Assembly (NCBI GenBank): GCA_963803155.1
Contig: CAWDMN010000026.1
Span: forward strand, 33,822 to 97,821
Source: CAWDMN01 sp963803155
GTDB lineage: Bacteria; Acidobacteriota; Terriglobia; Versatilivoradales; Versatilivoraceae
Reading direction: 5' to 3'
DNA: 64,000 nt
Shown piece after piece: positions 44,335-54,112 of the stretch (within the stretch, counting starts at the first letter, position 1; the number at the start of each line of letters is the position of its first letter). A program made the translations under genes and the position numbers. Under the pieces are notes generated by a model, which saw nothing but the letters and a program-made list of their open reading frames with translations, made no database searches and had not been told where the DNA came from.

Positions 44335-44470
44335 AAACCACTGAGGTCATAGAGATAAACAGAGACTGGCTTTTGGGGAGCAAAGGTGAATTTCAACCTT
44401 GCCTGAGTCTGGCATGAATTGAATTAAGGGATTTTCCTTCATGGTGTTTCTCTGTGGTCTTCGTGGTTTA
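44335..44470. repeat. Inverted repeat pair with ACCACTGAG/CTTCGTGGT arms
   Basis: AAACCACTGAGGTCATAGAG (from 44335) faces TCTCTGTGGTCTTCGTGGTT (ending about 44469). Resembles the pair at 14757-15004. It fills most of the gap between the FecR gene and the first ABC ATPase; no gene is supported inside. Confidence 0.6.
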
Positions 44471-44576
44471 TGCTTTTTCCTTTTTGGTTCTGCTCGACCA
44501 GGTTGGGAGTGGGGCAAAGCAATCGGAAAATTTCATTACGCTTTTTGTATCGATCAGTTTTGAGGCAAGCACCAAA

Positions 44577-45524
44577 ATGGAAACAAAACTCCAACTGGAA
44601 AATCTTTCGGTGTCATTGGGCGGAAGGCCCATTTTGAAGAACCTTTCCTGTTCACTCACCGGACGGGCCATCGGGCTGTTGGGGCCCAACGGCGCCGGAA
44701 AAACCACTTTGATTCATACTCTGCTGGGCTTCTTGTCCTCCCGGGACAAACGGGTTACCCTGCAAGGCACGGCGCGACTTTTTGGCGAAGACATCAGGAC
44801 GGAGGCAAAATCCATCCGATCAAAAGTGGGCTATATGCCGGAAAGCGATGCCTTCATTGCCAAGCTGACCGCCATTCGGTTCGTTCGGATGATGGCTGAA
44901 CTTTCGGGGCTTCCTTCTCGCGAGGCTCTGGACCGTTCCCACGAGGCCCTCACTTACGTTGGGCTGGGGGAGGCCCGCTACCGGGAACTTGGCACCTATT
45001 CGCTGGGCATGAGACAGTTGGCCAAGCTGGCGCAAGCGATTGTCCACGGGCCGCAGCTGCTCTTCCTGGATGAGCCGACCAACGGCCTGGATCCGCCCGC
45101 GCGACAGCGGATGTTGCGGTTAGTGCGGGAAATCCGCAACAGCGGAGAGACTTGCGTGATCCTCTCTTCTCATCTACTGCGGGATGTCGAGGAATGCTGC
45201 GAAGAAGTGGTGATTTTGAAAGAAGGAAGCCTGGCGGCCTACTGCAATCTGGAGGAAGAATGGAAGGCCAACCGGCGATTCCTGGAGCTGGAAATCGGGG
45301 GGGAAATGGAGTCCTTCATCAGCGCACTGGAAAAGCTGGGCTGCCTTTGTGCCCGCTATGGACAACGCAAGATTAAATTGGTGTTGCCCGAAAAAGTGGA
45401 AGTCCAAGATCTGTATCGGCAAGCGGCCGCCCTCCAGATTCCAATCCAGCAGCTTCATCGCAAAAGAGATTCTCTCGAGGAGATTTTCTTGAAAGCCATG
45501 GAGGACGCCCATGCCAGTGTATAA
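44577..45524 (+). CDS. ABC transporter ATP-binding protein (first pair)
   Basis: 315 residues from ATG at 44577 (the frame runs to 44454 without a ribosome site). Walker A GPNGAGKTT (~38), signature YSLGMRQLAKLAQ (~140) and Walker B LLFLDEPTNGLDP (~160) are intact. The C-terminal ~80 residues after the ATPase core are typical of ABC-2 exporters. It pairs with the next gene (overlap 14 bp). The substrate is unknown. Confidence 0.92.
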   Translation: METKLQLENLSVSLGGRPILKNLSCSLTGRAIGLLGPNGAGKTTLIHTLLGFLSSRDKRVTLQGTARLFGEDIRTEAKSIRSKVGYMPESDAFIAKLTAIRFVRMMAELSGLPSREALDRSHEALTYVGLGEARYRELGTYSLGMRQLAKLAQAIVHGPQLLFLDEPTNGLDPPARQRMLRLVREIRNSGETCVILSSHLLRDVEECCEEVVILKEGSLAAYCNLEEEWKANRRFLELEIGGEMESFISALEKLGCLCARYGQRKIKLVLPEKVEVQDLYRQAAALQIPIQQLHRKRDSLEEIFLKAMEDAHASV

Positions 45525-46371
45525 ACGCTCTTATCGGACTTATCAGGGAAAAACCACCAGGTTGGGCTCCCGGTTTCTGGTCCTGACCCGTTATGCGAGT
45601 CAACAGTTCTGGCATTCCCGTTTCTTATACGCTTTTGCGCTGGTCTGTTTTATTTACCCCGCGGTGTGTCTGATCAACATATATCTTCAGCACAACTTGG
45701 AACTCGCCAAGACGCTCCAATTCAGTCTGAACAAACTCTTCCCCGTTGATGCCACGTTCTTTTTCCGTTTCATGGAAGTTCAAGGAGGATGGAGTTTTCT
45801 GCTCACCACGATTCTGGGGGCTGGCCTGATTTCGCCCGACTTGGCCAATAATGCCTTGCCTCTCTACCTCTGCCGCCCTTTCACTCGGCGCGATTACATC
45901 TTGGGAAAGATGATGGTGCTGGCTCTGCCACTTTGTTTAATCACTCTTCTCCCGGGTTTTTTCCTCTATCTGGCGCAAGGGTATTTTGAGGGGTTCCAGT
46001 GGCTCGCAGCCAACTGGCTAGTGGCAATCGCGCTGCTGCTGGGATTCGGCACATTAATCCTGGTCTATTGCTTGCTCTGTCTGGCGATCTCGGCATGGGT
46101 CAAATGGCGGATGGTCGCCGGAGGAATCCTGATTGGGGGGTTGTTAATTTTCCGCGGACTGGGATTAGTCATCAATAAACTCTTTGGCGTTGATTGGGGA
46201 AATTGTCTGAACTTGCGTGAAGTGCTGAATAGTCTCTGGGCCAATTTGTTGGGAATCCCAAGTAAATCGGTCATCTCCCTGCAAGATACCTGTGGCACTC
46301 TGATATTGATCATTGCGTTGGCAATTTACTTACTGAGCCGGAAAATCAAAGCCTGTGAGGTGGTGGCATGA
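45511..46371 (+). CDS. ABC-2 type permease (first pair)
   Basis: 286 residues with six predicted hydrophobic segments (FALVCFIYPAVCLINIYL, GWSFLLTTILGAGLI, MMVLALPLCLITLLPGFFLY and others). The N-terminus MPVYKRSYRTYQGK is a cytoplasmic entry, and PLYLCRPFTRRDYILGK is an ABC-2 coupling motif. It overlaps the ATPase upstream by 14 bp and the next ATPase by 4 bp. Confidence 0.88.
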   Translation: MPVYKRSYRTYQGKTTRLGSRFLVLTRYASQQFWHSRFLYAFALVCFIYPAVCLINIYLQHNLELAKTLQFSLNKLFPVDATFFFRFMEVQGGWSFLLTTILGAGLISPDLANNALPLYLCRPFTRRDYILGKMMVLALPLCLITLLPGFFLYLAQGYFEGFQWLAANWLVAIALLLGFGTLILVYCLLCLAISAWVKWRMVAGGILIGGLLIFRGLGLVINKLFGVDWGNCLNLREVLNSLWANLLGIPSKSVISLQDTCGTLILIIALAIYLLSRKIKACEVVA

Positions 46372-47324
46372 ATATGGAATTTTCCAGCCAAACCATCCTC
46401 TTTGAGAACGTCTCCAAATTTTATGGGGATGTTCTGGGAATCAGCAAGGTCCATCTCTCCATCCCCAAGGGGATCACCGGATTGGTGGGGCCGAATGGTT
46501 CCGGCAAAACCACCCTGATGAATTTGCTGTGCGGATTGCTTCGCCCTACACAAGGTAGTATCAGCATCTTGGGGATTCCGTCAGATCGACCCGAACAGCT
46601 GTTTCAACAAGTGGGATATTGTACCCAGTTCGACTCTTTTCCTCGCAACTTGACGGGACGCCAGTTCATTGAGAGCTTTCTTCAAATCCAGGGAAAGAGT
46701 CGTCTTCAAGCCGCCGAATTGGCCCAAAAGGCGCTGGTCCGGGTGAATTTGCTGGATGCGGCCGAGCGCAAGGTGGCGGGATACAGCAAGGGAATGCGGC
46801 AGCGCATCAAATTGGCACAGGCCATTTCGCATGAGCCGCGAGTGCTCATTCTGGATGAACCCCTTAATGGACTTGATCCCTTGGCCCGCATGGAAATTCT
46901 GGCTCTATTCCGCTCCCAGGCCAATGAAGGCCGTCATGTGATCATTTCCAGCCACATTCTGCACGAACTCGACAAGATTTCCGACCAGGTCATCCTGCTG
47001 AGCAGCGGCCGGGTCATGGCGGAAGGCAACATTCACGAGGTGCGGCGGGAAATGCCCGAATATCCTATGCAAGTTCTGATCCGCTGTGATCGGCCCGCAC
47101 AACTCGCCGCCCGGATGCTGGAGCAGGATCATGTGGTGGAGATCCGGATGCACGACGACCGTCAGGGGCTTCTGGTAAAAACGCGGGATGCCAATAAGTT
47201 CTATCTGACGCTCAACGACGTGATCGTGGAAACCGGAATGAAAATCGATACCGTTTTCCCAGCGGATGACGATGTGCATTCGGTCTATGAGTACTTGCTG
47301 GGGCCCGATGGACAGGGAATCTGA
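46368..47324 (+). CDS. ABC transporter ATP-binding protein (second pair)
   Basis: 318 residues. Walker A GPNGSGKTT (~40), signature YSKGMRQRIKLAQ (~142) and Walker B VLILDEPLNGLDP (~160). Close in layout to the first ATPase but not identical, so the operon encodes two different ATPase-permease sets that may form one heteromeric exporter or two. ATGA-type overlap with the previous permease. The gap to the next permease is 26 bp. Confidence 0.92.
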   Translation: MNMEFSSQTILFENVSKFYGDVLGISKVHLSIPKGITGLVGPNGSGKTTLMNLLCGLLRPTQGSISILGIPSDRPEQLFQQVGYCTQFDSFPRNLTGRQFIESFLQIQGKSRLQAAELAQKALVRVNLLDAAERKVAGYSKGMRQRIKLAQAISHEPRVLILDEPLNGLDPLARMEILALFRSQANEGRHVIISSHILHELDKISDQVILLSSGRVMAEGNIHEVRREMPEYPMQVLIRCDRPAQLAARMLEQDHVVEIRMHDDRQGLLVKTRDANKFYLTLNDVIVETGMKIDTVFPADDDVHSVYEYLLGPDGQGI

Positions 47325-47350
47325 TCAACCGCTTTTATGGAGATAATGGC

Positions 47351-48196
47351 ATGTCTCAGGTCATACAACAAATCAAAAGATGGCCGTGGAATTTATGGAG
47401 CCATCAGATCAGCGGTATTATCCGGCTTGAATTCCGAAAATCCTACCTGCGTCGTCGCGCACTTTGGCTCTATTTTCTAGCCGGAGCGCCCCCGCTGTTT
47501 TTGATGGGACTGGTCATTATGCTCCTGAAGGGAACCAATCCCGGACATTTCAATGCCCCCTTCCACGAAATCTTTCACATGCTTTATCTGCGGCTGATTG
47601 TGTTTTTTGGCTGTCTGGGAATATTCACCTATCTGTTCCGCGGGGAAGTGCTCGAAAAAACTCTCCATTACTACTTTCTGGCGCCCATCTCCCGCCATGT
47701 TCTGACTATCGGCAAATTCCTGGCGGGTTTCCTGGTCTCCTGCTTTCTTTTTGGGGGCAGCGTAATCTGTTCGTTTTTCTTAATCCATTTGGCCAACAGT
47801 ATCGCCGATCCCTCAATCCCCTGGATGGATGCGCGCTCGTTGGGACAGTTAACGGGCTACCTCAATGTCATTCTTTTTGCCTGCCTGGGCTATGGCGCAG
47901 TCTTTTTCATGATCGGTCTGATTTTCCGCAGTCCCATCATTCCCGTCATCCTCTTCTGGGGATGGGAAACCGTGATATTTTTGCTGCCTCCGTTGTTGAA
48001 GCGGTTCAGCATCATTTTCAATCTCAACTCTCTGGCGCCTGTCCCACTGCCTCTGGATATCGGCCCCTTCGCGGTCCTAGCCACCCCCACCCCTGTCTGG
48101 GTGGTCATCCCCGGATTATTGCTTTTCACTTCCGTGGTCTTGGTTCTCAGCGGGCAGTTGCTCCGCCGTATGGAAATCAATTATTGCGCGGATTGA
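47351..48196 (+). CDS. ABC-2 type permease (second pair)
   Basis: 281 residues with six hydrophobic segments (LYFLAGAPPLFLMGLVIML, LIVFFGCLGIFTYLF and others). The segment RGEVLEKTLHYYFLAPISRH is the typical coupling loop of ABC-2 permeases. It is the last gene of the sigma-FecR-ABC operon, and no terminator with a T run is obvious after it. Confidence 0.88.
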   Translation: MSQVIQQIKRWPWNLWSHQISGIIRLEFRKSYLRRRALWLYFLAGAPPLFLMGLVIMLLKGTNPGHFNAPFHEIFHMLYLRLIVFFGCLGIFTYLFRGEVLEKTLHYYFLAPISRHVLTIGKFLAGFLVSCFLFGGSVICSFFLIHLANSIADPSIPWMDARSLGQLTGYLNVILFACLGYGAVFFMIGLIFRSPIIPVILFWGWETVIFLLPPLLKRFSIIFNLNSLAPVPLPLDIGPFAVLATPTPVWVVIPGLLLFTSVVLVLSGQLLRRMEINYCAD

Positions 48197-48457
48197 GAGC
48201 GTTGCTCTTCCGGCGGGAATTGGGACCTTCTTGAGTGACAAACCTGGCGGGCCGGAATCATTTAGGTCGCGTAGAGTTCGACTGCATCATCCAAAGCCCC
48301 CGACTCGCGGAATGACGCACGCCGCGGCTTCCATCTCATTTTCACGGTAGAAACGGTCTATGACTCCCGTCAGCACCGAGACATCAGCCAGAGCCAACTC
48401 TTTGAGTTTACCTTGCAATCGAGGTTGAATAATTGAAGATACCCATCACACGGGCCT
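48197..48457. other. Gap with a possible gene fragment
   Basis: A minus-strand frame around 48290-48440 reads KLKELALADVSVLTGVIDRF and continues YRENEMEAAACVIPRVG, but it has no start codon with a ribosome site and is closed by a stop on each side. It may be the remains of a gene. No family is recognised. Confidence 0.3.
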
Positions 48458-48736
48458 TCAGTTGATGCGTTGATTCTGCCCTGAAGGAGAGTCGGAGAGG
48501 TGGGTGATGAAATCAATCTTGGCCAGCAGGTGACCGGCCAATTCACTGAAGTGGTCAAGCTTGGATATATTATCCATTTCGGCAATGATTTTATCGAGAG
48601 CGGCATCCAGTTCCTGAAAAGTTTTTTCAGAATAAAAATCCTTCTGACTCTCCAGCCGGTGTTTGTGTTTGAGGAATTCCTCCCGATAAAAATGCACAAT
48701 TTTATTTTGATGCAGATCTTTGTTCATGCTTTTCAT
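48458..48736 (-). CDS. Small hypothetical protein
   Basis: 92 residues from ATG at 48736, preceded by AGAAGGTG. Helical and charged (HFYREEFLKHKHRLESQKDF, then QELDAALDKIIAEMDNI), consistent with a coiled-coil cytoplasmic protein. No family is recognised and it stands alone. The 299 bp between it and gatB hold nothing identifiable. Confidence 0.55.
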   Translation of the reverse strand: MKSMNKDLHQNKIVHFYREEFLKHKHRLESQKDFYSEKTFQELDAALDKIIAEMDNISKLDHFSELAGHLLAKIDFITHLSDSPSGQNQRIN

Positions 48737-49035
48737 GTAACACCTTCTGCCCACCAGGAAGGATTCCAATCAATGGCGTCTGATTCATCATACGACAAAA
48801 AAGAGGCACGTCAAAGAAAGATTCGTTCTCAATCCTTACTATATGTGATGATCTGAAATCTTCCGGGAATTGCCCTTATCAGGCCCGAGGAATCAAAGCC
48901 AAAATTGAATTATCGGCCGGCGGACCCATTGTCAGCGCACATTCCCCAAACATCGTTCCGACGGCCGGGCTGTCAGTCTTTTTGAAACACAATGGCCCTT
49001 TGCCTTTATTAGGAACAAGGCAATCCGTTGGGAGC

Positions 49036-50475
49036 TTATGTATCGAGAGCAGCTTTCAAAAGCCCATTGACCAATTGAGGATTGGCCTGGCCTTTAGTAG
49101 CCTTCATCACCTGGCCAACAAAGAATCCGAAACTGGCCTTTTTGCCGGCCTGGTAATTCTTAACGGCATCGGGATTTTGAGCTATGACTTCTTGAATGAT
49201 TTTCTCCAGCGAGGAGCTGTCGGAAATTTGTCTGAGCCCTTTTTCCTCGATAATCTGGCGGGGCTTTTTTTTCTCGCGGAACATAGCCTCAAAAACTTCT
49301 TTGCCCATTTTGCCGGAAATTTCGCCGGACTCGATCAAGCCGATCAATTCCCCCAAAGATTCCGGGCTGACCGGTGAGGCCTGGATTTCCAGATTGTATT
49401 CTTTTAAATCGCGAAGCAGATCGCCCATAATCCAGTTGGAAGCAGCTTTTGGGTTTGGGCAGGCGGCAGCGGTCCTTTCATAAAAATCTGCTAGGCGGCG
49501 CTGCGAAGTAAGGATGGCCGCATCATACTCGGGTAATTCAAATTCCAGGATCAACCGCGCTTTGCGCGCCTCCGGGAGCTCTGGCATGGAACTTCGAATT
49601 TCCTCTTGCCAAGCCTCGCTCACCCGCAGAGGAGGAAGGTCCGGCTCGGGAAAATAGCGGTAATCGTGGGCTTCCTCTTTGCTGCGCATGGAATAAGATC
49701 GCTGCTCGTCCGAATTCCAAAGACGGGTTTCCTGAAGCAGCGAGCCTCCCGCCTTCACCACCTGGATCTGGCGGGCGATCTCGTACTCCAACGCTTTTTC
49801 CACGAACCGAAAACTATTCAAATTTTTCAGCTCGATTTTGGTCCCCAGCCGAGTTTCGCCCGCCGGGCGGATGGAAACATTGGCGTCACAGCGCAGGCTC
49901 CCTTCCTCCATATTGCCATCGCAAACTTCCAGATACTCGAGAATTACCTTCAGGCGGCTGAGGTATTCATAAGCTTCAGCGGGAGTGTTGAGATCTGGCT
50001 CCGACACAATTTCAACCAGCGGAGTTCCAGATCGGTTCAGATCGATATAGCTGTATCGGTTGGAATCGACAAAGCCATCATGAATGGATTTCCCCGCATC
50101 TTCTTCCATGTGAATTCGTTTGATGCGAATCTTCTTGGGAGCCTCCCCGCCAGTAAGCACGATATGGCCATGTTCCGCCAGGGGCTGATCGAATTGAGAA
50201 ATCTGATACCCCTTGGGAAGATCAGGGTAAAAATAATTTTTCCGGGCAAAAATGGAAATCGGATTGACCTGGCATTCCAAACCAATTGCGGCTTTGACTG
50301 CCATGATGACCGCTTCCCTGTTTAATACCGGCAAAGCCCCAGGGAATCCCAGACAGACCGGACATGTATTGGCATTGGCCGGAGCTCCAAAGGCGGTGGA
50401 ACAGGCGCAGAAAATCTTCGTCTTCGTCAGCAATTGAGCATGAACTTCCAATCCGATGACAGCTTCAAATTCCAT
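49036..50475 (-). CDS. gatB: Aspartyl/glutamyl-tRNA amidotransferase subunit B
   Basis: 479 residues from ATG at 50475 (AAGGAAATT upstream). GatB is the kinase-transamidase subunit that converts Glu-tRNA(Gln) and Asp-tRNA(Asn) to Gln and Asn forms. Marks are VIGLEVHAQLLTKTKIFC, the zinc Cys motif NTCPVCLGFPGALPVLN, and YFYPDLPKGYQISQFDQPL. The tail domain ends KATKGQANPQLVNGLL. gatA and gatC are not in the window, so the complex genes are scattered here. Confidence 0.97.
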   Translation of the reverse strand: MEFEAVIGLEVHAQLLTKTKIFCACSTAFGAPANANTCPVCLGFPGALPVLNREAVIMAVKAAIGLECQVNPISIFARKNYFYPDLPKGYQISQFDQPLAEHGHIVLTGGEAPKKIRIKRIHMEEDAGKSIHDGFVDSNRYSYIDLNRSGTPLVEIVSEPDLNTPAEAYEYLSRLKVILEYLEVCDGNMEEGSLRCDANVSIRPAGETRLGTKIELKNLNSFRFVEKALEYEIARQIQVVKAGGSLLQETRLWNSDEQRSYSMRSKEEAHDYRYFPEPDLPPLRVSEAWQEEIRSSMPELPEARKARLILEFELPEYDAAILTSQRRLADFYERTAAACPNPKAASNWIMGDLLRDLKEYNLEIQASPVSPESLGELIGLIESGEISGKMGKEVFEAMFREKKKPRQIIEEKGLRQISDSSSLEKIIQEVIAQNPDAVKNYQAGKKASFGFFVGQVMKATKGQANPQLVNGLLKAALDT

Positions 50476-50573
50476 AATTTCCTTTTCATTGAAAAAAATC
50501 ACAATTCAGTATTATTAAAGACTGATAATTACTCAAGGGTCCATAGTTGCGACACCTGAAAATCAAAGGCCAC

Positions 50574-51272
50574 TTACCTGAGCACTCCCGGAGGGACTCC
50601 CGCTTTGCGCGCCTCTTCCTCCAATTCGGCAAAATCTCGCTCCAGCTTTTGCTTGCGCAAATCCAGCCGCCGCAATTCCTCCCGATAATCACCCGTTAAC
50701 ATGTAAGGAGAATAAGTGCCCATTTGATATTTGATTGGGTCGTTTTTTTTCTGTGCGACATTATCGTTGATTTCTTTTGTTCGAACTTCGACGGCGGCAA
50801 GTTCAGTTCGGATCTTTTGGGCTCTGGCCCGCCAATAGTCATCGCCGTTACTTTTGAGATTTTTCGAAGGTGGAGTGGGCGCCATTACGATGAGCCTGGC
50901 TTTATTACTGCGGGGAGGCAAGGGATTTGATTTTTTTCCTTCCAGCGAATTGATTTCATCGGAATCGCCTCCCCTCTTCAACTCCTCGTTAGTAATCACT
51001 CGGCGGGGCGCGGCGGCGGAAGCCGCATCCCGATTGGCCGCTTCGGTGGCAACCCTATCGACCAACTGTACGGGAACGGCCTGCATTTGACCGTCGATTC
51101 CCCTGAAGCGATAAGCCCCTTCCATGGACACCGGTTTTGTTTTCGCCAAAATAGTCTGTCCATCTTTGAGAACGACTCTATATTCAGCCAATGCCGCAAT
51201 CGCCAAAAAAAAGACCGCCGGAACCAAGAGGAAAATTTTCCGAGGGGGAATCAAGGTTGTGGTTTGCCGCAT
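50574..51272 (-). CDS. Hypothetical exported or membrane-anchored coiled-coil protein
   Basis: 232 residues from ATG at 51272. An N-terminal hydrophobic segment (IFLLVPAVFFLAIAALA) is a signal peptide or anchor. Residues ~25-75 (YRVVLKDGQTILAKTKPVSM) resemble a short SH3-like/DUF2914-type beta domain, also common in Acidobacteriota secreted proteins. The middle is low in complexity; the C-terminal half has coiled-coil heptads (YREELRRLDLRKQKLERDFA). Function unknown. It is 98 bp upstream of gatB on the same strand. Confidence 0.65.
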   Translation of the reverse strand: MRQTTTLIPPRKIFLLVPAVFFLAIAALAEYRVVLKDGQTILAKTKPVSMEGAYRFRGIDGQMQAVPVQLVDRVATEAANRDAASAAAPRRVITNEELKRGGDSDEINSLEGKKSNPLPPRSNKARLIVMAPTPPSKNLKSNGDDYWRARAQKIRTELAAVEVRTKEINDNVAQKKNDPIKYQMGTYSPYMLTGDYREELRRLDLRKQKLERDFAELEEEARKAGVPPGVLR

Positions 51273-51619
51273 AATCACAAACACCTCTTGTTTCAAGAGT
51301 ACCATTTGAGTTTAATCCAGCGCTTACTCTGAACTCAAATGGTTTTTGAGAATACTCCATTGGCACGAAAAATGTTGAGCTGCCAAATTGGTTGGCGGGG
51401 CAAGGCGCGTTAATCAATATGGGGATTGCTGAAGAACACCCTCCCCCAGTCTCTCCTGTCGCGAGAAAGGGCTATTCTTGCCTAGACTTGCTTACCGCAT
51501 TTGCAGACTTTGCCTCGCGACAAACTCCCTCCCACTATCAGGATTTCCTTGCATTGTCGGATGCTCCAGCTAAAATGAGAGGGGTTTTTAGCGGGCAAAA
51601 ATCCGTTCGGGAGCTTTAT
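51273..51619. other. Region between divergent genes, with in-frame upstream extension
   Basis: The LmbE frame is open back to 51392 and could start at ATG 51575, but the GTG at 51620 fits better. No repeat, RNA or separate gene is visible; the promoters of both flanking genes should lie here. Confidence 0.4.
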
Positions 51620-54112
51620 GTGCGTTTAAAATTTCTTTTGGGAATTGTCTTCCTTTGTCTAGTTTCATCCGAAAATAGTTTTCCCATATCTCGCCCCCTG
51701 GCCTCTGATTCCGCCAAAGTCCGGTTAATGTTGGAAAAACTCAATGTGGTAGGGAATGTGCTTTATGTCGGGGCGCATCCGGATGACGAAAACACAGCGG
51801 TCTTGGCGGCCCTCTCGCTGGACCGTCATGTTCGCACGGCTTATCTTTCGCTCACTCGCGGAGATGGCGGACAAAATCTGCTGGGGCCGGAACAAGATGA
51901 ACTATTGGGAATCATCCGCACCCAGGAATTGCTGGAGGCTCGCGCTCTGGATCAGGCGGAGCAATATTTCACCCGCGCCATCGATTTCGGCTTTTCCAAG
52001 AGCGCGGAAGAGGCCATTCGGCTCTGGGGCCGCGAAGCTATTGTTTCCGATATTGTCTGGATTATTCGTAATTTCCAGCCGGATGTCATCATCACTCGCT
52101 TTCCAGCGGAGGGCAGCAGCCACGGGCACCACATTGCCTCCGCCATTCTCACGGGGGAAGCTTTCACCGCAGCCGCCGATCCGAAACGTTTTCCGGAGCA
52201 ATTGAAGTGGGTTTCTCCCTGGCAAACCAAACGTCTGCTTTGGAACCGGTATGATTGGGGCGGACAATCGATCCCTGAGGAAGAGAAAGCGCGCAGTATC
52301 CGGCTTCAGGTGGGTGGCTACAATCCGCTCCTGGGAAAATCTTACACGGAAATCGCCGGTTTAAGCCGAAGCATGCATAAAAGCCAAGCCATGGGAGCAT
52401 CCCAATATCGCGGCACTAGCACAAATTATTTTAAGCTTCTCAAGGGCGATTCCGCCCAACAAGATTTGCTGGAAGGTGTCGATCTCTCCTGGAAAAGGAT
52501 TCCCGGGGGGGGGCCGGTGGGCCAAAAACTAGAAAAGGCCCTTGCGGATTTTGATGCCGAAGCACCCTGGCAGATCGTTTCCGGATTAATAGATTGCTAC
52601 AAGCTGGCGCAAAGCTTGCCCCCTAGCTTGAGGGTGGAAAAGAAGAAGGAAGAACTGCTGGCCACAATTCAAGCCGCCAGCGGACTCTGGCTTGAAGCCA
52701 CCAGCCGGGAGCCTTCGGCAGTCCCTGGTGGGACGGCCAGGCTCAATGCCGTTGCTTTGAACCGTTCCCCTCTTTCCATCTATCTTAAGGCCATCCGTAT
52801 TGCGCCAGGAGGACTTTCACAGTCCATAAACAAGCCTCTCGAATATAATTCCAGCACGAGCCAATCCTTCGAATTGCCCATTCCGTTAGAGGCCTCTTAT
52901 ACCGAACCCTACTGGCTGGCCAATCCCAGGGGAAAGAATATATTCAACGTCCCTGACCAGAGGCTCATCGGGCTGGCGGAATTGCCAGCCCCACTGCAGT
53001 GTACTTTCCAGCTCGAAATATTCGGCGTCGAGCTTCCTTTCAAAGTCCCGGTTTTTTATCGTTGGGTCGATCAATTGGAAGGAGAGAGATACCGGGATTA
53101 TGTAATTGTTCCAGAAGTGACTGTTCGGTTAAAAGAGCCCAATTTGATTTTCTCCGATGGGCAAGCGAAGCCCGTGGAAGTGACCGCTACGGCAGAGGAC
53201 GGAAAGGTGCGGGGAGAGCTTCATTTGAAATTGCCGCCCGGGTGGAAGTGCACACCCGCCTCGGCTTCGTTCGAGCTGGGGCAAAAAGGACAAATCTATT
53301 CCGCTGTTTTCCAAGTATCCCCTGATCCTGAAGCACGGAACGGGGAATTCAGCGCGGTTGCCATGGTTGGCACCAAGCCAATAAACGTGGGGACTCTCAA
53401 CATTGATTACGGGCACATTACTCCACAAATGGCATTGATTCGAGCCGAAGGATTGCTGCGCCGTCTGGATTTGAAGAAAGTCGGAAACAATCTCGGATAC
53501 ATCATGGGATCCGGAGACCTGATTCCGGAAGCTCTGCGTCAAATCGGTTACCGTATCTCCTTATTGTCCGATGAAGAACTGGCGGGGGCCGACTTGTCGA
53601 GCTATGATGCCATCCTGCTCGGGATTCGGGCCTATAACACGCGGCCCGCTCTGAAAAGCGTTCAGAACCGTTTGATGGACTATGTGAAGAATGGCGGCAC
53701 GTTGGTGGCCCAATATGACGTTGTCCCTGACATGGGTCCCGGAGGAATAGGGCCTTATCCATTCCGGATTTCCCGTGACCGGGTCTCCGTCGAGGAAGCG
53801 CCGGTCCAATTTCAAATTCCCGAGCACGCTCTTTTAAACTCTCCAAACAAGATCACCCCCGCTGACTTTGAAGGCTGGATACAGGAAAGAGGCCTCTATT
53901 TTGCCGATTCCTGGGATTCGCACTATGAAGCCCCGCTGGCCTGCAATGATCCCGGAGAATCGTCCAAAGCCGGGGGACTGCTTTATTCGAAATACGGCAA
54001 AGGGGTATTCATTTATACCGGCTATTCCTTCTTCCGGGAGTTGCCCGCGGGAGTGCCCGGAGCTTACCGGCTTTTTGTGAACCTGATCTCCGCGGGGAGC
54101 ACACATGAATGA
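51620..54112 (+). CDS. Secreted LmbE/PIG-L deacetylase-family protein with C-terminal ThuA/GATase-like domain
   Basis: 830 residues from GTG at 51620, chosen for GGGAG at 7 bases and because it opens a signal peptide (LKFLLGIVFLCLVSSE). The PIG-L domain (~45-230) has A52-HPDDE57, the metal site, and HGHHIAS, the second metal His cluster. The central ~450 residues are beta-rich (a NEW3-like segment, ATAEDGKVRGELHLKLPPGW). The last ~180 residues (SSYDAILLGIRAYNTRP, YVKNGGTLVAQYD) are a GATase1/ThuA-like domain. It probably deacetylates or hydrolyses an amino-sugar or conjugate in the periplasm. Coupled with the next small gene and a symporter. Confidence 0.85.
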   Translation: MRLKFLLGIVFLCLVSSENSFPISRPLASDSAKVRLMLEKLNVVGNVLYVGAHPDDENTAVLAALSLDRHVRTAYLSLTRGDGGQNLLGPEQDELLGIIRTQELLEARALDQAEQYFTRAIDFGFSKSAEEAIRLWGREAIVSDIVWIIRNFQPDVIITRFPAEGSSHGHHIASAILTGEAFTAAADPKRFPEQLKWVSPWQTKRLLWNRYDWGGQSIPEEEKARSIRLQVGGYNPLLGKSYTEIAGLSRSMHKSQAMGASQYRGTSTNYFKLLKGDSAQQDLLEGVDLSWKRIPGGGPVGQKLEKALADFDAEAPWQIVSGLIDCYKLAQSLPPSLRVEKKKEELLATIQAASGLWLEATSREPSAVPGGTARLNAVALNRSPLSIYLKAIRIAPGGLSQSINKPLEYNSSTSQSFELPIPLEASYTEPYWLANPRGKNIFNVPDQRLIGLAELPAPLQCTFQLEIFGVELPFKVPVFYRWVDQLEGERYRDYVIVPEVTVRLKEPNLIFSDGQAKPVEVTATAEDGKVRGELHLKLPPGWKCTPASASFELGQKGQIYSAVFQVSPDPEARNGEFSAVAMVGTKPINVGTLNIDYGHITPQMALIRAEGLLRRLDLKKVGNNLGYIMGSGDLIPEALRQIGYRISLLSDEELAGADLSSYDAILLGIRAYNTRPALKSVQNRLMDYVKNGGTLVAQYDVVPDMGPGGIGPYPFRISRDRVSVEEAPVQFQIPEHALLNSPNKITPADFEGWIQERGLYFADSWDSHYEAPLACNDPGESSKAGGLLYSKYGKGVFIYTGYSFFRELPAGVPGAYRLFVNLISAGSTHE

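Noticed and set aside
47464..48234. A 256-codon plus-strand frame
   Set aside because: It is a frame shadow of the second ABC permease, without a start site or domain.
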